This document shows positions 23,144 through 34,354 of a DNA stretch of 44,656 nt, piece after piece. The stretch is from Candidatus Eiseniibacteriota bacterium. GTDB taxonomy: Bacteria > Eisenbacteria > RBG-16-71-46 > CAIMUX01 > WJJG01. Every line of letters begins with the position of its first letter. Position 1 is the stretch's first letter. The DNA lies in NCBI GenBank assembly GCA_030601305.1, contig JAUVTV010000002.1, positions 1-44,656 of the forward strand, read 5' to 3'. A model generated the notes under the pieces. The model was not told where the DNA came from and did no database searches. It saw only the letters and a program-made list of their open reading frames with translations. The position numbers and the translations under genes are program-made.

Positions 23144-23917
23144 TCAGCGCGTCAGGCCGCGTTCGGACTGCTCGACGAACTTGCAGAAGTGATCGATCTC
23201 GGGAAGGGGCTGGCACTCCTCGCGAATTCGCGCGATGGCCTCCTCCTTCACCAGCTTGGACCGGAAGAAGATGCGATACAGGGTGCGCAATTCGCGCAGC
23301 GCCTCGGCCGAGAAACCGCGGCGCTCGAGTCCCACCTGATTGAGCCCGAATGCGCTCAGGGGATGTCCCGCGGCGCGCACATAGGGCGGTACGTCCTTGG
23401 GTACGCGGCACCCGCCGCCGATGATGCAGTGGGCGCCGAGATGCACGAACTGGTGCACCGGGGTCACCCCGCCGACGATGGCGTAGTCCTCCATCGTCAC
23501 GTGGCCCGCGAGATTGGCCGAGTTGGCCAGGATCACGTGGTTGCCCAGCACGCAGTTGTGGGCCACGTGGGCGTAGGACATGATCAGGTTGTCGTCGCCA
23601 ATGGCCGTCACCTCGCCCTCGTCGGTCGCGCGATTGACGGTGCAGAACTCGCGAAACGTGTTGCGCGCTCCGATGCGCACCTGGCTCCGCGCGCCGCGGT
23701 ACTTGAGATCCTGCGGCTCGGCACCGATGGCCGCGCCGTGGAAAAAGCGGCAGTCCGCGCCCACGATCGTCCAGCCGTCGAGGCGGACCATCGACTGCAA
23801 GTGCGCCCGATCCCCGAGGCGAACCTCCGGTCCCACCAGGCAGTAGGGTCCGATGTCGACGTCCGTGCCGAGTTCGGCACCCTTCTCCACGATGGCGGTC
23901 GGGTGGATTGCGCTCAT
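23144..23917 (-). CDS. lpxA: UDP-N-acetylglucosamine acyltransferase
   Basis: Catalyses the first acylation of lipid A synthesis. The 257-residue protein is a left-handed beta-helix of hexapeptide repeats with the catalytic His in SYAHVAHNC and the conserved VHQF. By alignment with E. coli LpxA, the hydrocarbon-ruler position Gly173 is also Gly here (IIGGGC), which fits use of a longer 3-hydroxyacyl chain such as C14. The ATG overlaps the lpxC/fabZ stop as ATGA, and the Gfo/Idh/MocA gene follows. Confidence 0.96.
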   Translation of the reverse strand: MSAIHPTAIVEKGAELGTDVDIGPYCLVGPEVRLGDRAHLQSMVRLDGWTIVGADCRFFHGAAIGAEPQDLKYRGARSQVRIGARNTFREFCTVNRATDEGEVTAIGDDNLIMSYAHVAHNCVLGNHVILANSANLAGHVTMEDYAIVGGVTPVHQFVHLGAHCIIGGGCRVPKDVPPYVRAAGHPLSAFGLNQVGLERRGFSAEALRELRTLYRIFFRSKLVKEEAIARIREECQPLPEIDHFCKFVEQSERGLTR

Positions 23918-25236
23918 GTCGCCGGATTCTCCCTGTCCACGATGCTCGAGAGCAGCTCGGCCTGCGCCACCAGGCGGCCCCGCACGAAGGCCTTGCCGGC
24001 CATCTTGCAGGTTCGGCTCTTGAGGCGCGTGAGGTGCAAGTCGAGGACGAGTTGATCGCCAGGGACCACCGGCTTGCGGAACTTCGCGTTGTCGATCCCC
24101 ATGAAGTAGACCAGCTTCGACTCGGGATTCTCGACCGTATTCAGCAAGAGCACGCCGCCCACCTGCGCCATGGCCTCGATGATCAACACCGCGGGCATGA
24201 TCGGGAAGCCCGGGAAGTGCCCGGTGAAGAACGGTTCGTTGACCGTGACGTTCTTGATGCCCACCACCCGCTCGCGTTCCTTCAGGTAGAGGATGCGGTC
24301 CACCAGGAGAAACGGGTAGCGGTGCGGCATGATGCGCTGGACATCACGGATGTCGAAGTGGATTTGATCGAGCAGCTGCTCGTACTCGGCCGCGCCGCTG
24401 TGCTCGCGCACCAGCGCGTGCACGAAGCGCACGTTGTGCTGGTGGCCGCTGCGCACGGCGCGGATGTGACCCTGTACCGGCCGGCCGAGAATGGACAGGT
24501 CGCCCAGGAGATCCAGTAGCTTGTGCCGCACGAATTCGTCACGATAGCGCAGCGGCTCCTCGTTCAAGATGCCGTCGTCTTTCACCACGACCGCGTTCTG
24601 CAAGCTGCCGCCCTTGATCATGCCCAGCTCGCGCAGCCGTTCCACATCGCGATAGAGCACGAAGGTGCGCGCGCGGGCGATTTCCTCCTTGAAGCTCTCG
24701 GGGGTCACCTCCAGGCTGCAGTACTGCGTGCCGAGGACCGGATTGTCGAATTGCAGCGTGAAGCTGATGCGCAGCCCGTCGTGCGGCGTCGCCAGGATCT
24801 CGACCCCGTCTTGTTCGTAGGCCACCGGCACGCGGATGACGAATGGCCGGCGCTCGGCGTCCTGTTCGCGGATTCCGGCTTGCTCGAGCCGTTCGACGAA
24901 CGGCGCCGCGCTGCCGTCCTTCGGCTCGGGCACTTCGAGTCCTTGGACTTCGATGATGATGTTGTCCAGGCCGAGGCCGGTCACCGCGGCGAGAACGTGC
25001 TCGACCGTGTGCACCTCGGCCTCCCCGGTGCGCAGGATCGTGCGCCGTCGCCCTTCGCGGTCCTCCACCGAGTTCTCCGGACAGACGCGGATTCGCGGCG
25101 CCGAGGGCAGATCCGCGCGTACGAACCAGATTCCCTGGTCGGCTTCCCCGGGACGGAAGGTGACGGTGTTCTCTTCGCCCGTGTGCAGCCCGACACCGGT
25201 GAGTGTCGCGGCCCGGCCGATCGTTCGCTGCCTCAC
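23914..25236 (-). CDS. lpxC/fabZ: Fused LpxC deacetylase / FabZ dehydratase
   Basis: A bifunctional protein of 440 residues. Residues ~1-285 are LpxC, the committed lipid A step. The Zn and catalytic motifs are [21 protein letters not shown] and [12 protein letters not shown]. Residues ~295-440 are FabZ, 3-hydroxyacyl-ACP dehydratase, with [12 protein letters not shown], the catalytic His in FFTGHFPG and Glu in [11 protein letters not shown]. The GTG start overlaps the lpxD stop as GTGA; the first ~134 codons of the track ORF are not real. The fusion is known in Bacteroidota and other FCB lineages and links use and consumption of 3-hydroxyacyl-ACP. Confidence 0.95.
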   Translation of the reverse strand: MRQRTIGRAATLTGVGLHTGEENTVTFRPGEADQGIWFVRADLPSAPRIRVCPENSVEDREGRRRTILRTGEAEVHTVEHVLAAVTGLGLDNIIIEVQGLEVPEPKDGSAAPFVERLEQAGIREQDAERRPFVIRVPVAYEQDGVEILATPHDGLRISFTLQFDNPVLGTQYCSLEVTPESFKEEIARARTFVLYRDVERLRELGMIKGGSLQNAVVVKDDGILNEEPLRYRDEFVRHKLLDLLGDLSILGRPVQGHIRAVRSGHQHNVRFVHALVREHSGAAEYEQLLDQIHFDIRDVQRIMPHRYPFLLVDRILYLKERERVVGIKNVTVNEPFFTGHFPGFPIMPAVLIIEAMAQVGGVLLLNTVENPESKLVYFMGIDNAKFRKPVVPGDQLVLDLHLTRLKSRTCKMAGKAFVRGRLVAQAELLSSIVDRENPAT

Positions 25237-26273
25237 CGTCGGTCGCCCTCCTTCTCCTCCATGTCCGCCACCCTCTTCTTGAGTCGCCGGACTTCCTTGA
25301 GCAGCTCCGGCAGCTGGCGCAGCGCCGCATACATGCGCTTGGCCAAGCCGTGCGAGGTCGCCGGATACCCGGAGACCTGCCCCCCCGCCGGCACCGACTT
25401 GGTCACGCCGCCCTGCGCGCCGACCATGACGTCGTCGCCGAGCTCGATGTGTCCGATGATGCCCACCTGACCGCCCAACGTCACGCGATCGCCGAGGTGG
25501 GTGCTCCCCGCGATGCCCACCTGCGCGCAGAGAATCGAGTTGCGGCCCACACGCACGTTGTGCGCCACCTGGACGAGATTGTCGATGCGCGTTCCCTGTC
25601 GGATGACCGTCGCACCCGTGGTGGCCCGGTCGATGCACGTGTTGGCGCCGATGTCGACGTCGTCCTCGATCACCACGCGTCCCAGCTGGGGCATCTTCTC
25701 ATGCGCGTGCCCCTTGGTCAGGAAACCGAAGCCGTCGTCCCCGATGACCGCCCCCGCGTGGAGGATGACCCGGTCGCCGATCTCGACTTCCTCACGGATG
25801 ACGACATTCGGATAGACGAGACACCGGCTTCCGACGATCACGTCCGCGCCGATGACGACCCCCGGGAACAGGACGGTGTGGTCCCCGATCTGGGTGCGAT
25901 CGCCGATGATGACATGCGGCCCGATCGCGACGTCGATCCCTATCTGGGCCGCGCTCCCCAGCACTGCCGAGGGATGGATCCCAGGTGGAATCGGATTGCG
26001 CTCGCGATGAAACAGCTCCATCGCCGAACGGAAAGCTTCGTACGGCTCCGCCACGCGGATGCACGCGCGCCCGTTGAAGGGATGCTCGCGCGGGAGGATC
26101 ACCGCCGAGGCATGGGTCTTGGCGAGCCACTCCCCGTAGCGCGGGTTGCCGAGGAAGGTGATCTCCCCCGCCTGGGCCTCCTTGATGCCAGCGACTCCCC
26201 GAATCTGCAGGTCGGGATCTCCGATGAGTTCTCCGCCCAAGCGCTCGGCGAGTTCCGCCAGTCGGAATTCCAT
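25233..26273 (-). CDS. lpxD: UDP-3-O-acylglucosamine N-acyltransferase
   Basis: Catalyses the third step of lipid A synthesis. An N-terminal uridine-binding domain (about residues 1-95) precedes a hexapeptide-repeat beta-helix. The active-site His is in NLVQVAHNV, and the [10 protein letters not shown] and [11 protein letters not shown] segments are typical. The C-terminus is a coiled coil ([21 protein letters not shown]). ATG 26273 with a GGGGGG site gives 346 residues. It lies 31 nt after ompH and is coupled to lpxC/fabZ. Confidence 0.95.
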   Translation of the reverse strand: MEFRLAELAERLGGELIGDPDLQIRGVAGIKEAQAGEITFLGNPRYGEWLAKTHASAVILPREHPFNGRACIRVAEPYEAFRSAMELFHRERNPIPPGIHPSAVLGSAAQIGIDVAIGPHVIIGDRTQIGDHTVLFPGVVIGADVIVGSRCLVYPNVVIREEVEIGDRVILHAGAVIGDDGFGFLTKGHAHEKMPQLGRVVIEDDVDIGANTCIDRATTGATVIRQGTRIDNLVQVAHNVRVGRNSILCAQVGIAGSTHLGDRVTLGGQVGIIGHIELGDDVMVGAQGGVTKSVPAGGQVSGYPATSHGLAKRMYAALRQLPELLKEVRRLKKRVADMEEKEGDRR

Positions 26274-26304
26274 GGTTACCCCCCGGCGACCGTCGGCACG
26301 CCGC

Positions 26305-26832
26305 CTAGTCGCCGACTTCCTCACTGTTGAGCAGGTCCACGATATCTTGGGTCAGGTCGTGTTCCGGATCCGCATACAGGATGTTGTTGTCGGCCGCATC
26401 CAGGATGAAGTCGTAGCCTTCTTCGGCGGCGATTTGTGCGAGGAGCGCCTGCACCTTGTTGATGATCGGGCGCAGCAGTTCCTCGTTGCGCTGTTCCACC
26501 AGGCCCTCCGGACCCCAGATGCTCTGCACGTACTGTTCGTATTCGTTCAGCCTGCGCTGGTATTCCATATCCTTTTCTTGGCGGCGCTCGTTGCTGAGCA
26601 TCAAGCTCTGACTCTCCAACTCGCGCTGCAGCTCCTCGATCTCCCTCTTCCGGCGTTGGGCTTCGTCGTTCCAGCCCTGCACATCGCGGTTGAACGTCTC
26701 GACCACGCTCTGAACCGCCCGGTACTGCTGGAGAATGATCTCACTGTTGACGAACCGGATGTTCAGCTCGGCGGCCGCATCCAGCGTCAACACGGCACCC
26801 AGACAAAAAAGTGTCAGGAAGAACTTCCGCAT
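26305..26832 (-). CDS. skp: OmpH/Skp-family periplasmic chaperone
   Basis: A periplasmic chaperone that holds unfolded outer-membrane proteins. The signal peptide ([21 protein letters not shown]) is followed by [13 protein letters not shown], a long charged coiled coil (about residues 50-125) and the C-terminal region [21 protein letters not shown]. The 175-residue length is normal. The ATG at 26832 has a GGAGGA site; 12 track codons upstream are dropped. The bamA-skp-lpxD order is the classic proteobacterial one. Confidence 0.9.
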   Translation of the reverse strand: MRKFFLTLFCLGAVLTLDAAAELNIRFVNSEIILQQYRAVQSVVETFNRDVQGWNDEAQRRKREIEELQRELESQSLMLSNERRQEKDMEYQRRLNEYEQYVQSIWGPEGLVEQRNEELLRPIINKVQALLAQIAAEEGYDFILDAADNNILYADPEHDLTQDIVDLLNSEEVGD

Positions 26833-26923
26833 CAGAATCCTCCATCCCCACGGTGTTCTAGTCCGCAAGAGATCCTAGTCAATGCCCACGGAACGTTTCC
26901 ACCCCATTCTCCGGGGCTGGGTC

Positions 26924-29314
26924 CTAGAACGCCGGACCGAACGCGAAGTGGGTCCGCCAGCGCCTGGTCTCCGTGCCGTAGGCGTAGTAGAGACCGATGG
27001 GCCCGAGCATGGGCACCTCCATCGTGACCCCGGCCCCCACGCCCAACTTCAATCCATTCAAGGAGATGTCGTACCCGTTGGTCCACGTATCCGCCGCGTC
27101 GATGAAGAGCGTGCCCCACACCGGATCGACCACGGGGAACTGGAATTCGGAGGTGAATCCAAACATCACGTTGCCCCCGGGAAAGCGGTATATGCGCCCG
27201 TAGATATCGCGCGTGATGTTTTCCTCGGGGACGACAAAGTAGTCGTCGTAGCCGCGCAGCGCGTCGAACCCGGTCACACCGCCGAGACGGAAGAGCTCAC
27301 CCGAGGGCATCCGTCCGCTGCGCGAATAGGTGTCCATGGCTCCCAAGCGGTAGCGCAGCATGAGTACCGGTCGCCAGAACGGCTGAAAGTACTGACGATG
27401 GTCGATGGTGAAGCGATAATAGTCCATGTCGCCGCCCAAGAAGCCGCCGTTCAGCTCCACGCGCATCGTCGTCCGCGTGCCCAAGCTGGGGTGAAACGGG
27501 TTGTCCGTCGAGTTGCGGTGCAGCGAGACGTAGACACGCGACCGACTTCCCGCGCCGTCCAGGAGCTGGCCCTGTGACTCGAGCGGCAGCGAGGCATAGT
27601 CCCGATAGCGGGTCTCGCTGATCGAGTAGCCCGTGCTCATGCGCGTGTAGTCGGGGAAGCTCAGGATCCACGGGAACCCGAGACGCACGCCGATCCCCCG
27701 CGTGCTGTGCCAGTAGTGCGGGTCCGTGGTCGTGATCGTCCCCACCTCCGTGCCGCCGAACGGATCGGTCGAGTTGAACACCGTAGACGAGCTCACCTCC
27801 CGGTAGTTCTCCGTGTTGTACAGATCGATCCCCGCCGCGATCGGTCGGCCGAAGGCCCACGGCTCGGTGAACGACAAATCGTAGAACTCCCGCCGGCGAC
27901 CCCGCTCGATCTCGATCGCCACCGCCTGTCCATTGCCGAACAGGTTGTTGTGCCCGAACTTGACGAAGCCGGTGAGACCCATCTGGCTGGAGTACCCCAC
28001 GCCGCCATTGGCCTGGGCCGCGCTCTTCTCCTTCACCCGGAAGGTAACGTCCACCTCCCCGGGTCGCTCCGAAGGGTTGAACTCCACGGCGGCGTCCTCG
28101 AAGAAACCGGTCGCGAAGATGTCGCGCTGCGAGCGCAGCAGCCGACTGCGGCGCAGGACATCCCCCGGAAAGAGCTTCAGCTCCCGGCGAATCACGTGTT
28201 CCTTGGTGCGCGTGTTGCCCGTGATATAGATGTCACCCACGCGCGAGGGATTCCCCTCGGTGACGTGAAAGGTCACCTCGACGCTGTCGCCCTTCACCAC
28301 GCTCACCGGCTCGATGCGCAGTTCGACGAGATAGCCGCGCTCCGTGTACATGTTGTAGAGCTCGGCGAGCGAATCGTCCACCTTGCTCTGGTCGTAAGGC
28401 ACCCCCGGCTGGAACTGGAGCACCGCCCGGATGGCCTGCTCGTCGAAGACGCTCACCGCCTGCCAGTCGGGCCGCCCGAAGTAGTAGCGCGGCCCCTCCT
28501 CGACGTCGAAGAAGACGTCGACGTACTCGCCGTCGGGCGAGAAGACCGGCTCCCCGAGAGAGGCGCGCGCATCGCGAAATCCGTGATTGTGATAGTGCTC
28601 CTCGAGGCGCAGGACATCCTCTTCCAGCTTCTCGCGCTGGAAACGGCCTTTGCGCAGGAAGCCCTGCGGCTTGACCTTCACCTTGCCGCGCAGATCATCG
28701 TCGGTGAAGAACTCGTTGCCGGTGAAGTTCACGGCGCGCAGCTTGACGCGATGGCCCTCCTCGATCTCGAGCTTCGCGATCACCCCGTCGCCGGCGGGAT
28801 CGTCGCCGGCCAGCGGAGTGACCTGGGCCTGGGCATACCCATCGTCGCGATAGGCCCGCTCGAGCGCGCGGCGCGCCCGCGACAGATCGCTGCGCCCCAG
28901 CACGGAACCCACCTTGAGGCCGGCGAACTCCTTGAGATCCTCGCCGCTGAAGTGCTCGTGCCCCACGAAGGTGACGCCCGTGATGCGGGAGCGTTCCGCG
29001 AAGGTGAAGCGCAGGATTTTCTCACCCTTCGGTCCCGGAACGACCCACACCTCGACCTGGTCGAAGAGACCGAGGGCATACAGACTGCGCACCGAGCGAG
29101 TGATGCGGTAGAGGTGGGCCGGTTCCCCGATGCGCACCTGGATCGACTCCAGAATCAGCTCCGCGTCGACCGTGGTGAGTCCTACAAAGGCCACCGAATC
29201 GACGACGGCCGGTTCCTGCGCACGGGGTGCGGCTGCCGCGCCGGCGAGAAGCAGGCAGGCGAATAGGCAGGCTTGCCAGCGGCATCCTGCCGGGGCTGCA
29301 GACCAGTGGGACAT
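26924..29314 (-). CDS. bamA: Outer-membrane protein assembly factor BamA
   Basis: Inserts beta-barrel proteins into the outer membrane. A signal peptide ends near AAPRAQ. Five POTRA domains (about residues 35-445) each begin with a typical V-x-F-x-G-N/H type strand. A 16-strand barrel follows, with the L6 motif written as ALRGYDDYF instead of VRGF. The C-terminal residue is Phe (GPAF), a beta-signal. Its 796-residue length is family-typical. It sits 43 nt after clpC and 91 nt before skp. Confidence 0.96.
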   Translation of the reverse strand: MSHWSAAPAGCRWQACLFACLLLAGAAAAPRAQEPAVVDSVAFVGLTTVDAELILESIQVRIGEPAHLYRITRSVRSLYALGLFDQVEVWVVPGPKGEKILRFTFAERSRITGVTFVGHEHFSGEDLKEFAGLKVGSVLGRSDLSRARRALERAYRDDGYAQAQVTPLAGDDPAGDGVIAKLEIEEGHRVKLRAVNFTGNEFFTDDDLRGKVKVKPQGFLRKGRFQREKLEEDVLRLEEHYHNHGFRDARASLGEPVFSPDGEYVDVFFDVEEGPRYYFGRPDWQAVSVFDEQAIRAVLQFQPGVPYDQSKVDDSLAELYNMYTERGYLVELRIEPVSVVKGDSVEVTFHVTEGNPSRVGDIYITGNTRTKEHVIRRELKLFPGDVLRRSRLLRSQRDIFATGFFEDAAVEFNPSERPGEVDVTFRVKEKSAAQANGGVGYSSQMGLTGFVKFGHNNLFGNGQAVAIEIERGRRREFYDLSFTEPWAFGRPIAAGIDLYNTENYREVSSSTVFNSTDPFGGTEVGTITTTDPHYWHSTRGIGVRLGFPWILSFPDYTRMSTGYSISETRYRDYASLPLESQGQLLDGAGSRSRVYVSLHRNSTDNPFHPSLGTRTTMRVELNGGFLGGDMDYYRFTIDHRQYFQPFWRPVLMLRYRLGAMDTYSRSGRMPSGELFRLGGVTGFDALRGYDDYFVVPEENITRDIYGRIYRFPGGNVMFGFTSEFQFPVVDPVWGTLFIDAADTWTNGYDISLNGLKLGVGAGVTMEVPMLGPIGLYYAYGTETRRWRTHFAFGPAF

Positions 29315-29357
29315 CCTGCCCTCTGATTGGCCGGACTCCGCCGGGTGGAACGCGACG

Positions 29358-31898
<2,541 letters not shown>

Positions 31899-31931
31899 TT
31901 CGCGGATCGCTCCTCTTCAGCCGCGGCGCCG

Positions 31932-32999
31932 CTAGGCCGCGGCGTGATGGCTCAGTCTTTCCCGAATGAGCTCTGCCCGCGCCGCGTTGCGTTCCTCCGA
32001 GCTCATCTCGTGCTCGGCCATGAGCTGCAGGTGCGCCGGTTGGCTACAGAGCAGAATCTCGTTGATCATCTCGACCGGAGGCAGACCCGGCATCTCGAGC
32101 GTGAGCCCTAAGCGGATGGCCGATGCCAGCCCGATGGCCTCCTCGGTGGAGAGCAGGTACGCGTGCGAGAAGACCCCCAGGGCGCGCATCACCTTGTCCC
32201 GGATCTGCCGCCCCGCGTCCTTGAGCAGCATGTCCCGCGCCTTGCTCTCGTAGTCCAGAAGCTGGCGCACCACGCGCTCGAGGTTCAGCAGCGCCTGCGA
32301 TTCTTTCTCCCCCAATGTAATCTGGTTCGAAATCTGGAAGAAGTTCCCCAAAACGTCGGTGCCCTCGCCGTAGAAGCCGCGGACCGCAAGCCCCACCTGC
32401 GAGACACCGGCGAGCACTTTCTTGATCTTGCGCGTCAGGACGAGGGCCGGCAAGTGAACCAGCACCGAGGCCCGCAGCCCCGTACCGACATTCGTGGGAC
32501 ACGCCGTCAGGTAACCGAAGTCATCCGAAAAGGCGTACTCGAGCGAGGACTCGAGCTGCTCGTCCAGTCGGCTGGCCGCTGCGAAGCACTCGTCGAGGTG
32601 AAAACCCGAGCGGAGTGACTGGATGCGCAGGTGATCCTCCTCGTTGATCATCACGCTCACGCTCTCGTCCGCCGCGAAGATCAGGCCGCAGTGCCCGGCG
32701 TTGCTGGCCAGGTCGTAGCTGATCAGGTGACGCTCGAGGAGGAATTGCCGCTGGAGCACCGGAAGGCCGGCCATCTGAACCAGCGGGCGACCCTCCAACT
32801 CGGGGATCGCGACGGCCGCGTTCTCCACCCGGTGGATCACGCCGCTCAGCTCCTCCTCCAGCGCCCGGCCGGGGAAGCGCATTCCTTTGAGATTGCGGGC
32901 CAAGCGGACGCGGGTACTCAGAATCGAATCGGCCGCGTCGCCGAGCCGGCCAAACCACTTGCCCTCCGTGGACAACATCTCGGAGATCGGCAGACCCAT
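31932..32999 (-). CDS. mcsB: Protein arginine kinase McsB
   Basis: A phosphagen-kinase-fold enzyme that phosphorylates arginine residues in proteins, tagging them for ClpCP. Conserved parts are STRVRLARNLKGMRFPG at the N-terminus, NEEDHLRIQ, the active-site Cys in ACPTNVGTGLRASV, and RGFYGEGTDVLGNFFQISNQ. The 355-residue length matches the family. The start is 7 nt after mcsA, with a GGAG site within the mcsA end, so they are translationally linked. Confidence 0.95.
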   Translation of the reverse strand: MGLPISEMLSTEGKWFGRLGDAADSILSTRVRLARNLKGMRFPGRALEEELSGVIHRVENAAVAIPELEGRPLVQMAGLPVLQRQFLLERHLISYDLASNAGHCGLIFAADESVSVMINEEDHLRIQSLRSGFHLDECFAAASRLDEQLESSLEYAFSDDFGYLTACPTNVGTGLRASVLVHLPALVLTRKIKKVLAGVSQVGLAVRGFYGEGTDVLGNFFQISNQITLGEKESQALLNLERVVRQLLDYESKARDMLLKDAGRQIRDKVMRALGVFSHAYLLSTEEAIGLASAIRLGLTLEMPGLPPVEMINEILLCSQPAHLQLMAEHEMSSEERNAARAELIRERLSHHAAA

Positions 33000-33006
33000 G
33001 ATGCTC

Positions 33007-33564
33007 CTACTCCTGCGGGGCCTCGGGGGTGCGGGCGGCTTCGTCCACCGGCTCCCCCTCCGGCGAGGCGCTCGCCTCCACGGCGCGGATGCGGTCGCGC
33101 AACCGGGCCGCCTTTTCGTATTCCTCGCGTTCGATGGCTCGCTCCAACTCCTCGTGGAGCCGTTGGATCTCGCGGCGCCGCTCGAACTGAACCCCCTCCT
33201 GCCCGGGCGCCTTGCCGACGTGGCGAACCGCGCCGTGCACCCGCCGGAGGATCTGCTTGAGTTGTGCTGAGAACTCTCTATAGCAGCTTGGACACCCGAG
33301 CCGCCCGGTCTTCATGAACTCGCTGTACTTGAGCCCGCAGTCGGCGCACCGCACGGTGCCCATGCGGGCTGTGCCTTCCGGATAGAGGTTCTCGGCCATC
33401 CACACCAACTGGCTGGCGATCGAGAGCTTCCCCTTCTCCACCAGAGAGTGGTAGCCCTTCTCGCGGGCGCATTTCTCGCACAGGTGAAGCTCACTGACCT
33501 TGTCGTTCTTGACCTCCTTGACGTGGATGGTCGCCTCAGCGACGTTGCAGTGTTGGCACTTCAT
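33007..33564 (-). CDS. mcsA: McsA, zinc-binding activator of McsB
   Basis: A 185-residue adaptor. Two zinc-finger pairs are visible: CQHC with CEKC near the N-terminus, and CADC with CPSC in the middle. A C-terminal UVR motif (HEELERAIEREEYEKAARLRDRI) resembles that of ClpC and UvrB. In Firmicutes McsA activates the McsB kinase. ATG 33564 with a GGAGTGGAG site removes 26 spurious codons. It follows lolD by 32 nt, and no CtsR gene lies upstream. Confidence 0.93.
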   Translation of the reverse strand: MKCQHCNVAEATIHVKEVKNDKVSELHLCEKCAREKGYHSLVEKGKLSIASQLVWMAENLYPEGTARMGTVRCADCGLKYSEFMKTGRLGCPSCYREFSAQLKQILRRVHGAVRHVGKAPGQEGVQFERRREIQRLHEELERAIEREEYEKAARLRDRIRAVEASASPEGEPVDEAARTPEAPQE

Positions 33565-33596
33565 GGCTCCACTCCTGCGCTGCGAGGGCCTCTCGT

Positions 33597-34337
33597 TCAG
33601 GACCGCGCGATCGGACTCAGCACACCGTCGAGCAGTTCCCACCTAATATCGGCAAGTTGGGCCAGGTATTCATTGTGCGTCGCAACGACCCAGCTCTGCT
33701 GTCCCTCCCGGGCCAGCGAATATAGCAACTCGTACAGGGCCTCACCAGTTGCGCGGTCAAGGTTCCCGGTGGGTTCGTCCGCCAGGACCAGGCTGGGCCC
33801 ATTGGCCAAGGCCCGCACCAGCGCCACGCGCTGCTGCTCGCCACCCGAGAGCTGCGCCGGGTGGTGGTGGGCCCGATCGGCCAGCCCGACCATGTCCAGC
33901 AGCTCTGCGGCCCTCCGTTTCGCCTTGCCGGGCGGGATCCCCGCGATGAGCAGCGGGATCTGCACGTTCTCCAGGGCGTTGAACTCCGCCAGCAAGTGGT
34001 GATGCTGGAACACAAAGCCGACAAACCGGCTACGCAGTTCGGCACGCCGCTCGTCGGAGGCCGTCGTGACATCGATGTCCCGGTAGCGAATCACCCCCTC
34101 GTCGGGCCGGTCCAACGCCCCCAAGATGTGCAGGAGCGTGCTCTTGCCCGATCCCGAGGCCCCCACCACGGCGACGACTTCCCCCGGCCGGACCTCGAGG
34201 TCCAGACCGCGGAGGACGTGCAGGCGCCCCCCCCCGGAAGAATAGCTCTTGTAGAGCCGGGCGGCCGTGAGCGTCGCACCGTCTCCCCGGGGCGGAGCAC
34301 ACCCACCTCCCTCTCCTTCATACCCCCTCGGTTCCAT
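33597..34337 (-). CDS. lolD: Lipoprotein-releasing ABC transporter ATPase LolD
   Basis: The ATP-binding subunit that powers lipoprotein release from the inner membrane. Walker A is GASGSGKSTLLHILG, the Q-loop FVFQHHHLLAEF, the signature LSGGEQQRVALVRAL and Walker B LVLADEPTGNLD, with a switch His in VVATHNE. The true 246-residue protein begins at ATG 34337, 17 nt after lolC; the first 90 track codons are not real. The pairing with a LolC-type permease supports LolD over MacB. Confidence 0.92.
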   Translation of the reverse strand: MEPRGYEGEGGGCAPPRGDGATLTAARLYKSYSSGGGRLHVLRGLDLEVRPGEVVAVVGASGSGKSTLLHILGALDRPDEGVIRYRDIDVTTASDERRAELRSRFVGFVFQHHHLLAEFNALENVQIPLLIAGIPPGKAKRRAAELLDMVGLADRAHHHPAQLSGGEQQRVALVRALANGPSLVLADEPTGNLDRATGEALYELLYSLAREGQQSWVVATHNEYLAQLADIRWELLDGVLSPIARS

Positions 34338-34354
34338 TCGTGCACCCTTTCCGT

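Noticed and set aside
20983-23343. 786-aa plus-strand ORF
   Set aside because: Antisense to lpxB and the oxidoreductase gene, both strongly supported on the minus strand.
33565-33600. CtsR operator upstream of mcsA
   Set aside because: No direct heptad repeat of the GGTCAAA type is visible in the short gap.
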